A DNA stretch of 64,000 bases from Terriglobia bacterium (GTDB taxonomy: Bacteria > Acidobacteriota > Terriglobia > 20CM-2-55-15), in contig DASXLG010000020.1 in assembly GCA_036496425.1 (NCBI GenBank), positions 23,502 to 87,501 on the forward strand. The letters are read 5' to 3'. The translations under genes and the position numbers were made by a program. Below, piece after piece: positions 1 to 9,477 of this stretch. Position 1 is the stretch's first letter. Every line of letters begins with the position of its first letter. The notes beneath the pieces are model-generated. The model was not told where the DNA came from. It made no database searches and worked only from the letters and a program-made list of their open reading frames with translations.

Positions 1-1697
1 GCATGGACCGTGATACAGCGAGCTTCGAACGATCGCTCGAGTCGATTCAGCAGACGCTCGGCCGGCTGTGCGTGCCCATTCAAATCCCTCTTGGCGCAGA
101 AAAGGGATTCAAAGGCGTTGCGGACCTCGTCCAGATGAAGGCCTTCGTATATCAGACCGACGGCTCCGGCAAATTCAGCGAATCGGCGATTCCCGCCGAC
201 GTTGCCGCGCGCGCTCAGGAATACCGCGACAAATTAATCGAATCTGTCGCGGAGAGCGACGAAAAGCTGATGGAAAAGTTCTTCGACAGCGGCACGCTTT
301 CGGATGACGAAATCATCAGCGGCCTCAAAAAACAGGTTTCGGAAGGAAAGCTCTATCCGATCCTCTACACCTCGGCGACGGGCAACATCGGCGTGCAACC
401 TTTGATGAATGCGATTTTGAATCTGCTGCCGGATGCCGTCGCGCGCGGAACGGTTGAGGGCAAGGATGCCCACGGCAAGGATGTCGAGAGAAAGATCGCC
501 GACAGTGAGCCCTTTTCCGCCTTCGTGTTCAAAACATTTTCCGATCCCTTCACCGGCCGCATATCGCTTTACCGCATTTACTCCGGAACACTGACGACGG
601 AAGTCCAGCCGTACAACGTCAACAAGGGCGTGGTGGAAAGATTCGGCGCGCTCGCGCTGCTTCAGGGCAAGACGCAGGTGAGCGTTCCCAAACTTCACGC
701 CGGCGACATCGCCGCCGTCGCCAAACTGAAAGAAACACAGACCGGCGATACGCTCTGCGATAAAGCGCACACGATCACATATTCCCCGGTAAAGTGGGTG
801 GAACCCGTCATTTCGTTCGCCATCGAACCGAAGTCGCGCGGCGACGAAGACAAGATCAGCACCGCCATTCACAAGCTGATGGACGAGGATCTCGGAATCC
901 GATACTCGCGCGAGCCGCAGACCAAGGAATTCCTGCTGTCAGGGCAGGGCCAGATGCACGTGGAAATGGCCGTTGCGCGGCTGAAGAAACGATTCGGCGT
1001 CGAGGTACTTCTCCATCCCCCCAAGGTTCCCTATCGCGAGACGATCAAGGGCAAAGCCGACGTCCAGGGCAAGCACAAGAAACAGAGCGGCGGCCATGGT
1101 CAATACGGCGACTGCAAGATCCGCATGGAACCCCTTCCGCGCGGCGGCGATTTCGAATTCGTCAACGAGATCTTCGGCGGCTCGATTCCGAGAAATTTCA
1201 TTCCCGCCGTCGAAAAAGGAATCCAGGAAGCGCGGCTGAAAGGCGTGCTCGCGGGATTCCCTACTGTAGATTTCCGCGTGGTGCTCTACGACGGTTCGTA
1301 CCACGACGTCGACTCGTCCGAAATGGCGTTCAAGATCGCCGGTTCACTCGCCTTCAAGAAGGGAATCCGGGAAGCAAGACCGATTCTGCTCGAACCGGTC
1401 ATGAACGTCGAAGTCCACGGCCCGGAAGAATTCGCCGGAGACCTGATGGGCGATCTCAACAGCCGCCGCGGCCGCGTTCAGGGCATGGAGGTTCGCGGCC
1501 ACACGACGGTCATCAAAGCGCAAGTGCCGCTGGCCGAAATGCTGAGCTACGCCTCCGACCTGACGTCGAAAACCGGGGCCCGCGGCAGCTACTCGATGGA
1601 GTTCAGCCATTACGATGAAGTGCCCGCGCACCTTGCGGATAAGGTCATCGCGAATGCGAAGGCGGGAACCACCGGCGAGGAAGAAGAGGAAGCGTAG
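1..1697 (+). CDS. Elongation factor G-like protein, 5' truncated by window edge
   Basis: This is the C-terminal ~565 residues of a translational GTPase of the EF-G type. The reading frame is open to the window edge. The first visible residues, MDRDTASF, follow a codon ending in GC and so look like the end of the G4 motif (N-R-M-D rather than N-K-M-D). The nucleotide-binding G1-G3 motifs lie outside the window. Domains II to V follow in order. Domain IV contains the stretch KQSGGHGQYGD, and the protein ends with an acidic EEEEEA tail. The domain IV sequence and the C-terminal SHYDEVP motif resemble the EF-G-like (EF-G2/FusA2) subfamily rather than the canonical FusA of the str operon, and no rpsL, rpsG or tufA is adjacent. 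Membership of the superfamily is secure, but the subfamily call is inference. Confidence 0.93.
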   Translation, partial: MDRDTASFERSLESIQQTLGRLCVPIQIPLGAEKGFKGVADLVQMKAFVYQTDGSGKFSESAIPADVAARAQEYRDKLIESVAESDEKLMEKFFDSGTLSDDEIISGLKKQVSEGKLYPILYTSATGNIGVQPLMNAILNLLPDAVARGTVEGKDAHGKDVERKIADSEPFSAFVFKTFSDPFTGRISLYRIYSGTLTTEVQPYNVNKGVVERFGALALLQGKTQVSVPKLHAGDIAAVAKLKETQTGDTLCDKAHTITYSPVKWVEPVISFAIEPKSRGDEDKISTAIHKLMDEDLGIRYSREPQTKEFLLSGQGQMHVEMAVARLKKRFGVEVLLHPPKVPYRETIKGKADVQGKHKKQSGGHGQYGDCKIRMEPLPRGGDFEFVNEIFGGSIPRNFIPAVEKGIQEARLKGVLAGFPTVDFRVVLYDGSYHDVDSSEMAFKIAGSLAFKKGIREARPILLEPVMNVEVHGPEEFAGDLMGDLNSRRGRVQGMEVRGHTTVIKAQVPLAEMLSYASDLTSKTGARGSYSMEFSHYDEVPAHLADKVIANAKAGTTGEEEEEA

Positions 1698-1700
1698 ATC

Positions 1701-4700
1701 CTATTTCAGCGGGGGCCCGGAGGCCTGAATCCTGTCGGAGCCGTAGATTTCCCAGGCCCAGATCGGCTGGTCCGAATGGACGTGGATGTATCCGCCTACC
1801 TGGCTTATAACGCTTGGCACAATCTGGCTGAGCAGCTGCGCCGTTTGCTGGTTGGCGCCCAAGGCGAGGGTCCCGGATTGCGGCGTGCCGCCGTTGGAGC
1901 CATAGACCTCGACGGTGATGTTCGCGGGATTCCCTCCGTTGGTGAGGGCCAGGCCGGTAAACAAGCCATCCCCATTCGCAACCTGGGGGAACCAGAAATC
2001 CGTCGAGGCCTGGGGTGCGCCGATGGTGACGGGATCGGCGCCGTTGTCGATATCAACAACTCCGACGATTGCTTGCGCGGCCGAACCGAATAGCGGAGGC
2101 GGAACCGTCACAGTTACTGCACCGACCCCAAAGTAACCTGCCTGCAATGAAAGATGCACTGCCGCATTGGGGCCAATCGTCTCCGCATAAGAGGCGTTGC
2201 CGAACGAAATCAAAGCATTCTGCGCGGCGCCACTAACATTCACCAACGTCAGCGTTGATGCATATCCGCTTCCGGCCACAGCTTGCGGAAAAACGAGATT
2301 CGACTGCGCGCTCGACGCCGGAACCGCCGGATTGATCGTGAGCCTGCCGGGCGCGGAGACCTCCTCGACAGCAGCCAGTGGCACCGACGATTTTACTCGC
2401 GAGGCCGCAGCGATCGTCGTCACGAGCCGGCTCGTTGGAGGCATCGTCAGCATTTGCACTGCGCCCGTGGCGAGATTCGTAATCTGAACGTTCGCCGTTC
2501 CCGCCGATGGATTCACCATAATCGCGGACGCGCCGGCATGGAATAACACAAAGTCCGCCGACGTATCCTGAGCATTGCTTCCGTCCATGGCCGACAAATC
2601 GGACGCGCCGGTCGCTGTGAACACGCCGAGTCCGGGGACGGACGCTTCGACCTGTATCCATCCATCAAACGTCTGCAAACCGAACAACTCCGAAATAAGC
2701 TTTGCGGACTGCTGACCCGCAGTCAGCGAAACCGTGATCGGATTGAGAATCCCCGGCCCCAGAATATAGGCCCCACTTGAATCGAACGCGCGCAACACAA
2801 CACTTTCCGCACTTCCTTGCGGCGCAAGCAATGCAATACCGCTGAACCCGGTGCTGCTCTGCGGGCTCCACGGAATGATTCTCACCTGCGGCTGAAACGA
2901 CGGATCATAACGAACACCGCCGGAGACGCCGGCATCGCTCACGACACCGCCGCCGCTGATCGCTTTCACCACGAAATAGTACGTGGCGTTCGCCTGAAGA
3001 TGCAGCCCGCTCACGACAGCAGAATTTTGCGTGGCCGGCGTGAAGGCCAACACGTCGGTACCGCCCGGCGTCGTACCAATGCCGTACTGGAATGAGGCAA
3101 TTCCCGAGGGCGGCGCCGCCGCAGTCCACGATGCGGCAAGTTGCATCTGGTTCGCCGTCAACTTGCCTTCATCGCTGACGACAGGCTTTCCAGGCGGCGT
3201 CATATCCATCGAGCCGGCGACAGTGGTATAGCTGCCGTTTTGATAATGGTAGGTGATCAACGACTGGCTGTTCACAACCGGCTGATCGAAACCCGTCAGC
3301 ACTGCAGTGGTTCGGCTCAGGTCCTGCATGCCGACGGTCGCACTCGAACCGGCGGAGCCGGGACCGCTCATGTCGCCGTAAACGAACTGAATGTCGTTGC
3401 TGCCCTCGTACAAAACAATTTCAAACGTGACGCTGGTCTGCGGGTTCGCTCCCGAGGCGCCGATGATGCTTGCGTTCGACCATTCCACGATGAATTGCCG
3501 GTTCGGCGCACTGCCTGTCACACGAACGCCTGCGCTGCTGATTTCCGGCGGGAGAATCAGATAGCTCCAGAACGGCGCAATCAATGACGGCGGAACGACG
3601 CCTGTGCCGCCTGAAGGCAGAGTTACCGTCGCGGCAGGCAGCGTTGAATTTTGAGAGGCCGGATCCGTTGCTCCCGCCAGGCTGATCCAGCCATTCGTCG
3701 AAATGGATATGGCCCCGCCAGCGGGAAAAATGTCATTGAAGAGACTGAACGTGAACGGTATCGATACGGATGCAACAGCATCGTCCGAAGTGGGGAATGC
3801 GACGGGCGTACCGCCCGCGCTGACCGATGCGTCCTGGAAGCTGTACACATTCGACGCCACGTTGGTACTCGGCGCGACACTCGTGACGGTGAACGCCGGG
3901 CCGGTTGCGGACTGGCCGACCACCGTAATGGTCACAGGACCGGAAACGGCTCCGTTCGGAACGACCGTCTGAATCGCGTTGTTGGTTAGAGAAATAACGC
4001 GCGCGGCGGCGCCACCGATCGTGACCTGAAGGTTCTGCGGGATGGCGCCGAAATTGTTGCCTTGAATCGTCACCACCGTTCCCGGCGGACCGGAAAGTGG
4101 CGACGCGGAGTCGATCACCGGAGGCGCCAGAACAAAGCCGAAAAGTCCCGCAACGCCCCAGGTGCCGTCCGCATTCATGACAACGATATTCGTAAAACCC
4201 GGCATATTCGAAGGGGTCATGGCCTGGATCGTCCCGGAATCGACAACCGTGACCGATAGCGCGGCGAGACCGCCGAAATACACCTGCGCGCCGCTGCGGA
4301 AATTCGAGCCTGTTATCGTAACCAGGGTTCCGCCAATCACCGAACCCGAAGCCGGAGTGATGGCGACACAGGCCGGGGCGGGATCCGTAATGACAAGCGC
4401 GCCCGAAAGTATGGAGGTATCGCTGTTGCGGCTCACCTCGATAAACTTCGGACCCAGCGTCGTGGACGGGTCGATCGCAACATTCATCTTTGCACTTGTC
4501 GGTCCCACGACCGAGATCTGTCCGCCGAAACAGTTTGTCATGACGCTGATGCCGCAGCCGCCCGCAGGCACACCGAGGGCGATTTCCGGAGCCGAAGAGT
4601 TGAACAGAACACCGGCGGTGATGTCGTATCCGCCCAGAGTCAGGATTCCACTGATTCCGCGTCCAAGACGCACTCCGGTAGCGGGCCGCGTCAGGTTCAA

Positions 4701-5678
4701 ACCTGTTGCGCTTTGAGGCAAGGTCTGAATGTTGGCTGTTGCCACCGCGTTCGCGGCAACGGTGACCGTCCGCGCTCCTATTAATGTTGCAACGTTGCCG
4801 AAGAAGGTGGTTCCGAAGTTTGTCTGAGCCGCCTGGTAAAAAGCTGCAATATTGGCCGCTGTAACCGGGTTGTCGAGCGGTTCCGCATAGACTCGATACG
4901 TTCCAGGCGGGACGAATCGAAGAGTGTACGTTCCGTCGGGTTGGGAGAGCGTCGAAACGATCGAGGTTCCAGTCGAATCAACGGCGACGACGTTCGCGCC
5001 GAAAATCGGGCCTGTAGCGGACGCGATCGTTCCCTGGATTTTTCCAGTCGCCGGAAGATTCTTCGGATAAATCTCCATGACGCCCGCAATATCGTCGTAA
5101 GACAGGGTCCGCTGATCCAGTTGACCGGGCAAAAAGTACGGCGACATCACGGACGAAATCATCGCGGCATGATCGAGACCGAGGAAGTGCCCGATCTCGT
5201 GGGTGGCGATGTTTTGAATGTCGTACCTGGCCGGCTCCCCGCTGGTCGAAAAAAGGAGCCCGGGGTTGAAGGCGATATCCGCTTCCTCCGTGCCGTACCC
5301 GGTCGTACCGCCGCTGCCGGGCACACTGCCGTAAAACAAGAACGTCGCTGCAATCGTCGCCGACCCCAGCGGTGCAGACGAGTCCGTAAATGTCACGAGA
5401 TTAATCCCGTCAAAGCCGACATGGCTGACAGGCGTCGTTCCTGTATCAGTGAACTGGATATTCGTGGCGGGAATGCTCTGCCAGGTCTGGAACGCCGCGC
5501 GAATCGCGGCGAAGTCGCTGCCATTCGAGATCTGGGGTGAACCTGACGCACTGATCGCATAGGAGACCGGCATCGTTTGCCACTTCGCCATCTCGCCCAA
5601 TGAATCGGTCAGGCGCGTGTACGCGGCCGCGCTCGCACAGAGAAGCCCGATTGCCGCGAAGATGCAGACGAACCGCAT
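1701..5678 (-). CDS. Secreted matrixin-type metalloprotease with IPT/TIG and fibronectin III domains
   Basis: This 1325-residue protein has a signal peptide (residues 1-19, ending ASAAA). A zinc protease domain follows at about 20-205 with the extended metzincin motif HEIGHFLGLDH at 160-170 and a probable Met-turn at Met178 (SSVMSP). After it come a carboxypeptidase-regulatory-like beta-sandwich (about 212-270), two IPT/TIG domains in the middle (each with a VTITGSNF or VTIQGNNF type strand), a nidogen-like beta region, a fibronectin III-like domain (SWTAAAPPSGIASFQYGIG), and a long C-terminal beta-rich part without an anchor. The His3 and Glu catalytic set is intact, so an active secreted zinc endopeptidase is likely. 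The substrate is unknown. The gene starts 1 bp after the stop of the small secreted protein at 5680-6180, so the two are co-transcribed. Confidence 0.85.
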   Translation of the reverse strand: MRFVCIFAAIGLLCASAAAYTRLTDSLGEMAKWQTMPVSYAISASGSPQISNGSDFAAIRAAFQTWQSIPATNIQFTDTGTTPVSHVGFDGINLVTFTDSSAPLGSATIAATFLFYGSVPGSGGTTGYGTEEADIAFNPGLLFSTSGEPARYDIQNIATHEIGHFLGLDHAAMISSVMSPYFLPGQLDQRTLSYDDIAGVMEIYPKNLPATGKIQGTIASATGPIFGANVVAVDSTGTSIVSTLSQPDGTYTLRFVPPGTYRVYAEPLDNPVTAANIAAFYQAAQTNFGTTFFGNVATLIGARTVTVAANAVATANIQTLPQSATGLNLTRPATGVRLGRGISGILTLGGYDITAGVLFNSSAPEIALGVPAGGCGISVMTNCFGGQISVVGPTSAKMNVAIDPSTTLGPKFIEVSRNSDTSILSGALVITDPAPACVAITPASGSVIGGTLVTITGSNFRSGAQVYFGGLAALSVTVVDSGTIQAMTPSNMPGFTNIVVMNADGTWGVAGLFGFVLAPPVIDSASPLSGPPGTVVTIQGNNFGAIPQNLQVTIGGAAARVISLTNNAIQTVVPNGAVSGPVTITVVGQSATGPAFTVTSVAPSTNVASNVYSFQDASVSAGGTPVAFPTSDDAVASVSIPFTFSLFNDIFPAGGAISISTNGWISLAGATDPASQNSTLPAATVTLPSGGTGVVPPSLIAPFWSYLILPPEISSAGVRVTGSAPNRQFIVEWSNASIIGASGANPQTSVTFEIVLYEGSNDIQFVYGDMSGPGSAGSSATVGMQDLSRTTAVLTGFDQPVVNSQSLITYHYQNGSYTTVAGSMDMTPPGKPVVSDEGKLTANQMQLAASWTAAAPPSGIASFQYGIGTTPGGTDVLAFTPATQNSAVVSGLHLQANATYYFVVKAISGGGVVSDAGVSGGVRYDPSFQPQVRIIPWSPQSSTGFSGIALLAPQGSAESVVLRAFDSSGAYILGPGILNPITVSLTAGQQSAKLISELFGLQTFDGWIQVEASVPGLGVFTATGASDLSAMDGSNAQDTSADFVLFHAGASAIMVNPSAGTANVQITNLATGAVQMLTMPPTSRLVTTIAAASRVKSSVPLAAVEEVSAPGRLTINPAVPASSAQSNLVFPQAVAGSGYASTLTLVNVSGAAQNALISFGNASYAETIGPNAAVHLSLQAGYFGVGAVTVTVPPPLFGSAAQAIVGVVDIDNGADPVTIGAPQASTDFWFPQVANGDGLFTGLALTNGGNPANITVEVYGSNGGTPQSGTLALGANQQTAQLLSQIVPSVISQVGGYIHVHSDQPIWAWEIYGSDRIQASGPPLK

Positions 5679-5679
5679 A

Positions 5680-6180
5680 CTAACGGCTAAGGAGCTTTCG
5701 AATCTGGTCTTTGAAATTCTGAACCGGCATCCTGGTGAGGGCGCCGGGACGACCGTCCGGGAATGAAAGATCGCCGACGCTGTTGGTCACTTCGCCATTC
5801 GTCACCGTGAACTTGCCCTGGCCAAGGCCCAGCACCGTTTGAAACCCGGCACTCTGCTCGACGAAAACGACGGCGGTCTCCCCGCTCTGAAAAGACGGCA
5901 TCCCGGCGACATGCAATTCGACATCACCGATCTTTCCGCCAATCGTTGTCACTTCGATGCTGCGGGACGACTGCCCCTTGATGGTTTCGTCCACCTGGAT
6001 GGTGTAGTTCGTGTAGATGAGTCTTCGGTTCGTGCTCCAATAGGTCCGTGAATTCACGACTCGGCCGGCAACGATCGTATGTGCCCGTCTGACAAGGTCT
6101 TCCAGGCTGAGACGCTGGACTGTCGTGGCATACAGCGAACCGGTAAAAAGCAGGATTGCGAAAAAAATCCGGGCCCGCAT
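5680..6180 (-). CDS. Small secreted protein of unknown function, partner of the matrixin protease
   Basis: This is a 166-residue protein with an N-terminal signal sequence (FFAILLFTGSLYA) and a compact beta-rich body. The conserved-looking segment AHTIVAGRVVNSRTYW resembles an OB-like or beta-barrel fold. It has no cysteines and no transmembrane segment after the signal peptide. It lies directly upstream of the matrixin gene on the same strand with a 1-bp gap, so it is probably made with the protease. A role as inhibitor, chaperone or co-secreted substrate is conceivable, but nothing in the sequence decides this. Confidence 0.7.
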   Translation of the reverse strand: MRARIFFAILLFTGSLYATTVQRLSLEDLVRRAHTIVAGRVVNSRTYWSTNRRLIYTNYTIQVDETIKGQSSRSIEVTTIGGKIGDVELHVAGMPSFQSGETAVVFVEQSAGFQTVLGLGQGKFTVTNGEVTNSVGDLSFPDGRPGALTRMPVQNFKDQIRKLLSR

Positions 6181-6222
6181 CAGGCGAGTCTATCATGGGG
6201 GCAGAATGCGGAAGGGGGAGGA

Positions 6223-6306
6223 TCTATTGGACCATTGCATCATTAGAGGTTTCTGCATTTCAGATTTGAAATGCAGAAACCTCTAATGATGCAATGGTCC
6301 AATAGA
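6223..6306. repeat. 40-bp perfect inverted repeat (palindrome family A, copy 1)
   Basis: Two perfect 40-nt arms (6223-6262 and 6267-6306) are separated by a 4-nt loop, gatt. The stem contains AATGCAGAAACCTCTAATGA. It lies between the start of the secreted protein gene (6180, minus) and the Trm112-like gene (6320, plus), only 13 bp before the latter's ATG. There is no T-run, so it is not a classical terminator. A degenerate second copy is at 54724-54793. Confidence 0.9.
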
Positions 6307-6319
6307 ATATTATTTCGAA

Positions 6320-6490
6320 ATGGCCGTCAATCCTGAGCTCCTGAAGATTCTGGTATGTCCACTGTGCAAAGCTCCGGTCCAGCTGACCGAGAATGGGCAA
6401 GGACTGAAGTGCAGCCAGTGCCGCCGCGTATATCCGATTCGCGACGACATCCCGGTGATGCTGATCAGCGAAGCGAAAGTTGAAGACTAA
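6320..6490 (+). CDS. Trm112-like zinc-ribbon protein (YcaR/DUF343 type)
   Basis: This 56-residue protein starts at an ATG and reads MAVNPELLKILVCPLCK onwards. It has two CxxC knuckles (CPLC at residues 13-16 and CSQC at 31-34) and the ending YPIRDDIPVMLISEA, typical of the Trm112/YcaR family. Relatives in bacteria often sit beside LPS genes and may stabilise methyltransferases or other partners. Its stop overlaps the start of the downstream GT9 gene by 11 bp, which indicates translational coupling within the LPS cluster. Confidence 0.88.
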   Translation: MAVNPELLKILVCPLCKAPVQLTENGQGLKCSQCRRVYPIRDDIPVMLISEAKVED

Positions 6491-7481
6491 AGATCTCCTC
6501 CATCGTCTTCCAGAAAACGCCCGCATTCTTCTAATCCGGCTCCGCTCGATGGGCGATTGCCTCCTGCTGACGGGACCCGTCCGTGCTCTCAAAGAGGAAT
6601 TCCCCGGCCTCCGTATTTCCGTGCTTGTGGAAAAACGGTTCGCTGCATGTTTCTCCGGCAATCCCGATTTCCACGAGGTCCTCATTGCGAAGGGAAAGTA
6701 CCGCACGGCCGTGCGGCTGTTCTTCCGGCGATTCCATGTGATCGTCAATCTGCATGGCGGCCCGACGAGCCTGACATACTCTCTTCTCGCGCACGGCAAA
6801 CGCGTGGGCGTCGAGCATTATCGCCTTTCGTTTCTCTACCACGGCCTGCTGCCGCCTCCCGATTCCTCCGCCCACACCGTCGAGACCACAATGGCGGGGT
6901 TCCGCTGGCTTGGAGTGAAACAGGAGACCGCGCCGGCTCTGCGATTTGAAAAACACGAAGGCGAAGCCGGCCAAATCGAAAAAACGTTGCGAGGCCGCCC
7001 GTACGCCGTCATTCATCCCGGCAGTGTGATGGCCACCAAACGCTGGGATCCAGGACGCTTTGCCGCCGTGGCACGCACATTGATGACCCGCGGCCTGACG
7101 ATCGTCGTCACTGCCGGACCGGGCGAGGAGTCTTTCGCCAGCGAAGTTGCGCGGCAGATCGATGGCAGCGTGATTCTATTGAGCCTCTCCATTCCCCAAC
7201 TTGGCGAACTGATCCGCAGCGCAAAGCTGTATGTGGGAAACGATTCCGGCCCGATGCATCTCGCTGCAGCGGTGGGCACGCCCGTCGTCGTGCCGTGGGG
7301 CTCTTCGGATTCCCGCCGCTGGCGCCCATGGGCCGTGGATCATCGCGTGGTCCAGAATCCCTTTGAGTGCAATCCGTGTCCGGGCTATCGTTGCCTGGTT
7401 GCGGAGTCGCCGCTGTGCATCGAATCGGTGACCGCCGAGCAGGTGACTGAAGCTGCAGAGGAATTGATGAGCCGCAGATGA
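6480..7481 (+). CDS. Glycosyltransferase family 9 (LPS heptosyltransferase-like)
   Basis: This is a 333-residue protein of the GT9 family, which transfers ADP-heptose to growing LPS core at the cytoplasmic face of the inner membrane. The N-terminus ILLIRLRSMGDCLLLTGPV is the family's opening motif. The C-terminal half has the donor-site pattern YVGNDSGPMHLAAAVGTPVV. Translation most likely starts at a TTG inside the end of the Trm112-like gene. The first in-frame ATG lies within the conserved motif and would remove it. The last codons (Ser-Arg-Arg-stop) lie inside the left arm of inverted repeat family B. The neighbouring heptose-7-phosphate kinase and GT4 support a role in LPS core assembly. 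The exact acceptor cannot be read. Confidence 0.88.
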   Translation: MKTKDLLHRLPENARILLIRLRSMGDCLLLTGPVRALKEEFPGLRISVLVEKRFAACFSGNPDFHEVLIAKGKYRTAVRLFFRRFHVIVNLHGGPTSLTYSLLAHGKRVGVEHYRLSFLYHGLLPPPDSSAHTVETTMAGFRWLGVKQETAPALRFEKHEGEAGQIEKTLRGRPYAVIHPGSVMATKRWDPGRFAAVARTLMTRGLTIVVTAGPGEESFASEVARQIDGSVILLSLSIPQLGELIRSAKLYVGNDSGPMHLAAAVGTPVVVPWGSSDSRRWRPWAVDHRVVQNPFECNPCPGYRCLVAESPLCIESVTAEQVTEAAEELMSRR

Positions 7482-7552
7482 CGCGGATGACGCAGAGGGG
7501 AGCGCATTAAATTTTAACGCTCCCATCTGTGTCATCCGCGTCATCTGCGGCT
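7470..7552. repeat. Inverted repeat family B, copy 1
   Basis: About 35-nt near-perfect arms (7470-7504 and about 7518-7552, two mismatches) flank an A/T-rich loop. The arm begins AGCCGCAGATGACGCGGATG. The left arm supplies the last sense codons and the stop codon of the GT9 gene. Other copies lie at 19015-19076 and 47371-47424. There is no U-tract. Confidence 0.88.
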
Positions 7553-7562
7553 AAGAACTGAT

Positions 7563-8555
7563 ATGAATCGCACCCGCGTTGAAGAAATCCTGAATCGCTT
7601 CTCCGGTCAGACCATCCTGATCGTCGGAGACGTCATGCTGGACGAATTCATCTGGGGCAAGGTGCGCCGTATTTCGCCGGAAGCGCCGGTGCCAGTCGTC
7701 GAGGTGGTGGATGAAACATATCGCCTGGGCGGATCGGGCAACGTCGCCGCGAACATTCAGGAGCTCGATGGAAAGGCTATTCCTATCGGAATCGTGGGCC
7801 GCGATGCCGCCTCAGATCGCATTGGCGAGCTGCTCGAAAAAGCCGGGATCGAAACCCATGGGCTGGTCCGCGCCGACCGGCCGACGACGCTGAAGACGCG
7901 CATCCTGGCTCACAGCCAGCAGGTTGTCCGGGCCGATCGGGAAAGCAGGAAACCTCTTTCCGCCGAATTGAATGCCGACCTGGCAATGCTGTTCACGCAA
8001 TTTCTGCCGGAAGCCGCCGCCGTCATCGTTTCGGACTATGACAAAGGCGTCGTCAATCCGGATCTGATGGCCGCAATTTTGCCGATGGCCCGCAGCGAGG
8101 GAATCCCCGTCTTTCTCGATCCGAAAGTCCATCACGCCGATTACTATCGCCCGATTACGCTGATCACACCGAACCATCGCGAAGCGGAGCTTCTCACCGG
8201 CATGGCGATCGACAGCGAGCCGCGCCTCGAAGAGGCCGGACGCAAACTCCTGCAGAAATTCGCTTGCGAATATGCGCTGATTACGCGGGGCGAGGAAGGC
8301 ATGTCGCTTTTCAGCAATGCAAGCTCGCATCACCTGCCGACATTCGCCCGCGAAGTGTTCGATGTGACGGGTGCGGGCGACACCGTCATTGCCGCCCTGG
8401 CTCTCGCTCGAGCCGGCGGCGCGGCGATGGAAGAAGCCGCAATTCTCGCCAATCATGCCGCCGGCATCGTTGTTGGAAAAGTCGGCACGGCGACGGTCAC
8501 TCGCGCCGAACTCGTGTCGGACTTCGAAGCCCGCGATGCGCATTTTGCAGGTTAA
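7563..8555 (+). CDS. rfaE1: D-glycero-beta-D-manno-heptose-7-phosphate kinase (RfaE domain I)
   Basis: This 330-residue PfkB-family sugar kinase phosphorylates heptose-7-phosphate at O1 on the way to ADP-heptose for LPS. The N-terminus has the ISPEAPVPVVEV motif characteristic of RfaE/HldA. The substrate-side motif GGSGNVAANI follows, and the C-terminal PfkB signature DVTGAGDT is at residues 267-274 with Asp273 as the predicted catalytic base. The length matches the kinase half of E. coli HldE. The nucleotidyltransferase half is absent and must be encoded elsewhere. The gene is followed, with a 20-bp overlap, by a GT4 gene. Confidence 0.93.
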   Translation: MNRTRVEEILNRFSGQTILIVGDVMLDEFIWGKVRRISPEAPVPVVEVVDETYRLGGSGNVAANIQELDGKAIPIGIVGRDAASDRIGELLEKAGIETHGLVRADRPTTLKTRILAHSQQVVRADRESRKPLSAELNADLAMLFTQFLPEAAAVIVSDYDKGVVNPDLMAAILPMARSEGIPVFLDPKVHHADYYRPITLITPNHREAELLTGMAIDSEPRLEEAGRKLLQKFACEYALITRGEEGMSLFSNASSHHLPTFAREVFDVTGAGDTVIAALALARAGGAAMEEAAILANHAAGIVVGKVGTATVTRAELVSDFEARDAHFAG

Positions 8556-9468
8556 TTCGGCGCGAAGCCTCGGCGGCGGAGAAACCCATGTCCTCCAATT
8601 GACGCGCGCGCTCCGCGGCCGTGGTCACGAAGTTTTTCTGGCTGGACGCCGCGGCGGCCCGCTGAATCCGGACATTCCGCTGACGCCGCTGAAACTCCGT
8701 TCAATCCTCAAGCACGAAGACATCGACATCGTCCATGCTCATGCCGCGCGAGATTATCCGCTGGTCGCGGCAGCCGCCCTGGGGATCCGGGGCGTGAAGG
8801 TTATCTTCACGCGTCATCTGTTGTACCCGGTGCGGCGCAGCATTCTGTACAAGCGCGTCGACGGCTGGATCGCGCCGACAGCCGAAATTCTCGAAACCCT
8901 GAAACCGTTGAAGCCGAAGCGTTCGGTGGTCATTCCCAACTGGGTCGACACTCAGAAGTTCGCTTACCGGCCGCACCCGTCTCACAAGCCCGTGAGGATC
9001 GGGCTCATCGGACAGATCTCGCCGCACAAGGGACACGACGACGCCGTCGAAGCCATGCGCGAACTCGGCGGTGAGTTTCAGCTGATCATTGCCGGGGAAG
9101 GCGAGGCCTCTTACATCAAGAAGCTCAAACGCCAATCGAGCGGCCTGCCTGTCGCCTTTGCGGGATTCGTCACGCTGCCGGATTATTTCGCCGCGATCGA
9201 TATCCTGATCGTTCCGTCATGGCAGGAGCCGTTCGGTATTGTAACGCTCGAAGCGATGTCGGCCGGTGTGCCGGTGGTAGGGACGGGACCGGCGGATGTG
9301 TTAAGGGGAACGTTCATCCCGCCGCGCAATTCCCATGCACTCGCGCATGCGATTCGGACGTGCAAGTTGGACGCGGAAGCACGCGAGCATGTGGAGCGAA
9401 ATTTCGATGTCCGGAAAGTTATTCCGAAGATTGAGGAGTTTTATGCGGGAATAATCAGGAGCAGATAA
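8536..9468 (+). CDS. Glycosyltransferase family 4
   Basis: This is a 310-residue GT-B glycosyltransferase. I chose the ATG at 8536 because the protein then begins MRILQVNSARSLGGGETHV, the standard GT4 N-terminus. Upstream residues in the frame come from overlap with the kinase gene. The acceptor-domain motif is GGGETHVLQL near the N-terminus. The donor-site motif EPFGIVTLEAMSAGVPVV, with its spaced glutamates, is near the C-terminus. It is the last gene of the LPS cluster and overlaps the kinase gene by 20 bp. It probably adds a sugar to LPS core or to another surface glycan. Donor and acceptor are unknown. Confidence 0.9.
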   Translation: MRILQVNSARSLGGGETHVLQLTRALRGRGHEVFLAGRRGGPLNPDIPLTPLKLRSILKHEDIDIVHAHAARDYPLVAAAALGIRGVKVIFTRHLLYPVRRSILYKRVDGWIAPTAEILETLKPLKPKRSVVIPNWVDTQKFAYRPHPSHKPVRIGLIGQISPHKGHDDAVEAMRELGGEFQLIIAGEGEASYIKKLKRQSSGLPVAFAGFVTLPDYFAAIDILIVPSWQEPFGIVTLEAMSAGVPVVGTGPADVLRGTFIPPRNSHALAHAIRTCKLDAEAREHVERNFDVRKVIPKIEEFYAGIIRSR

Positions 9469-9477
9469 CTATTGGCC

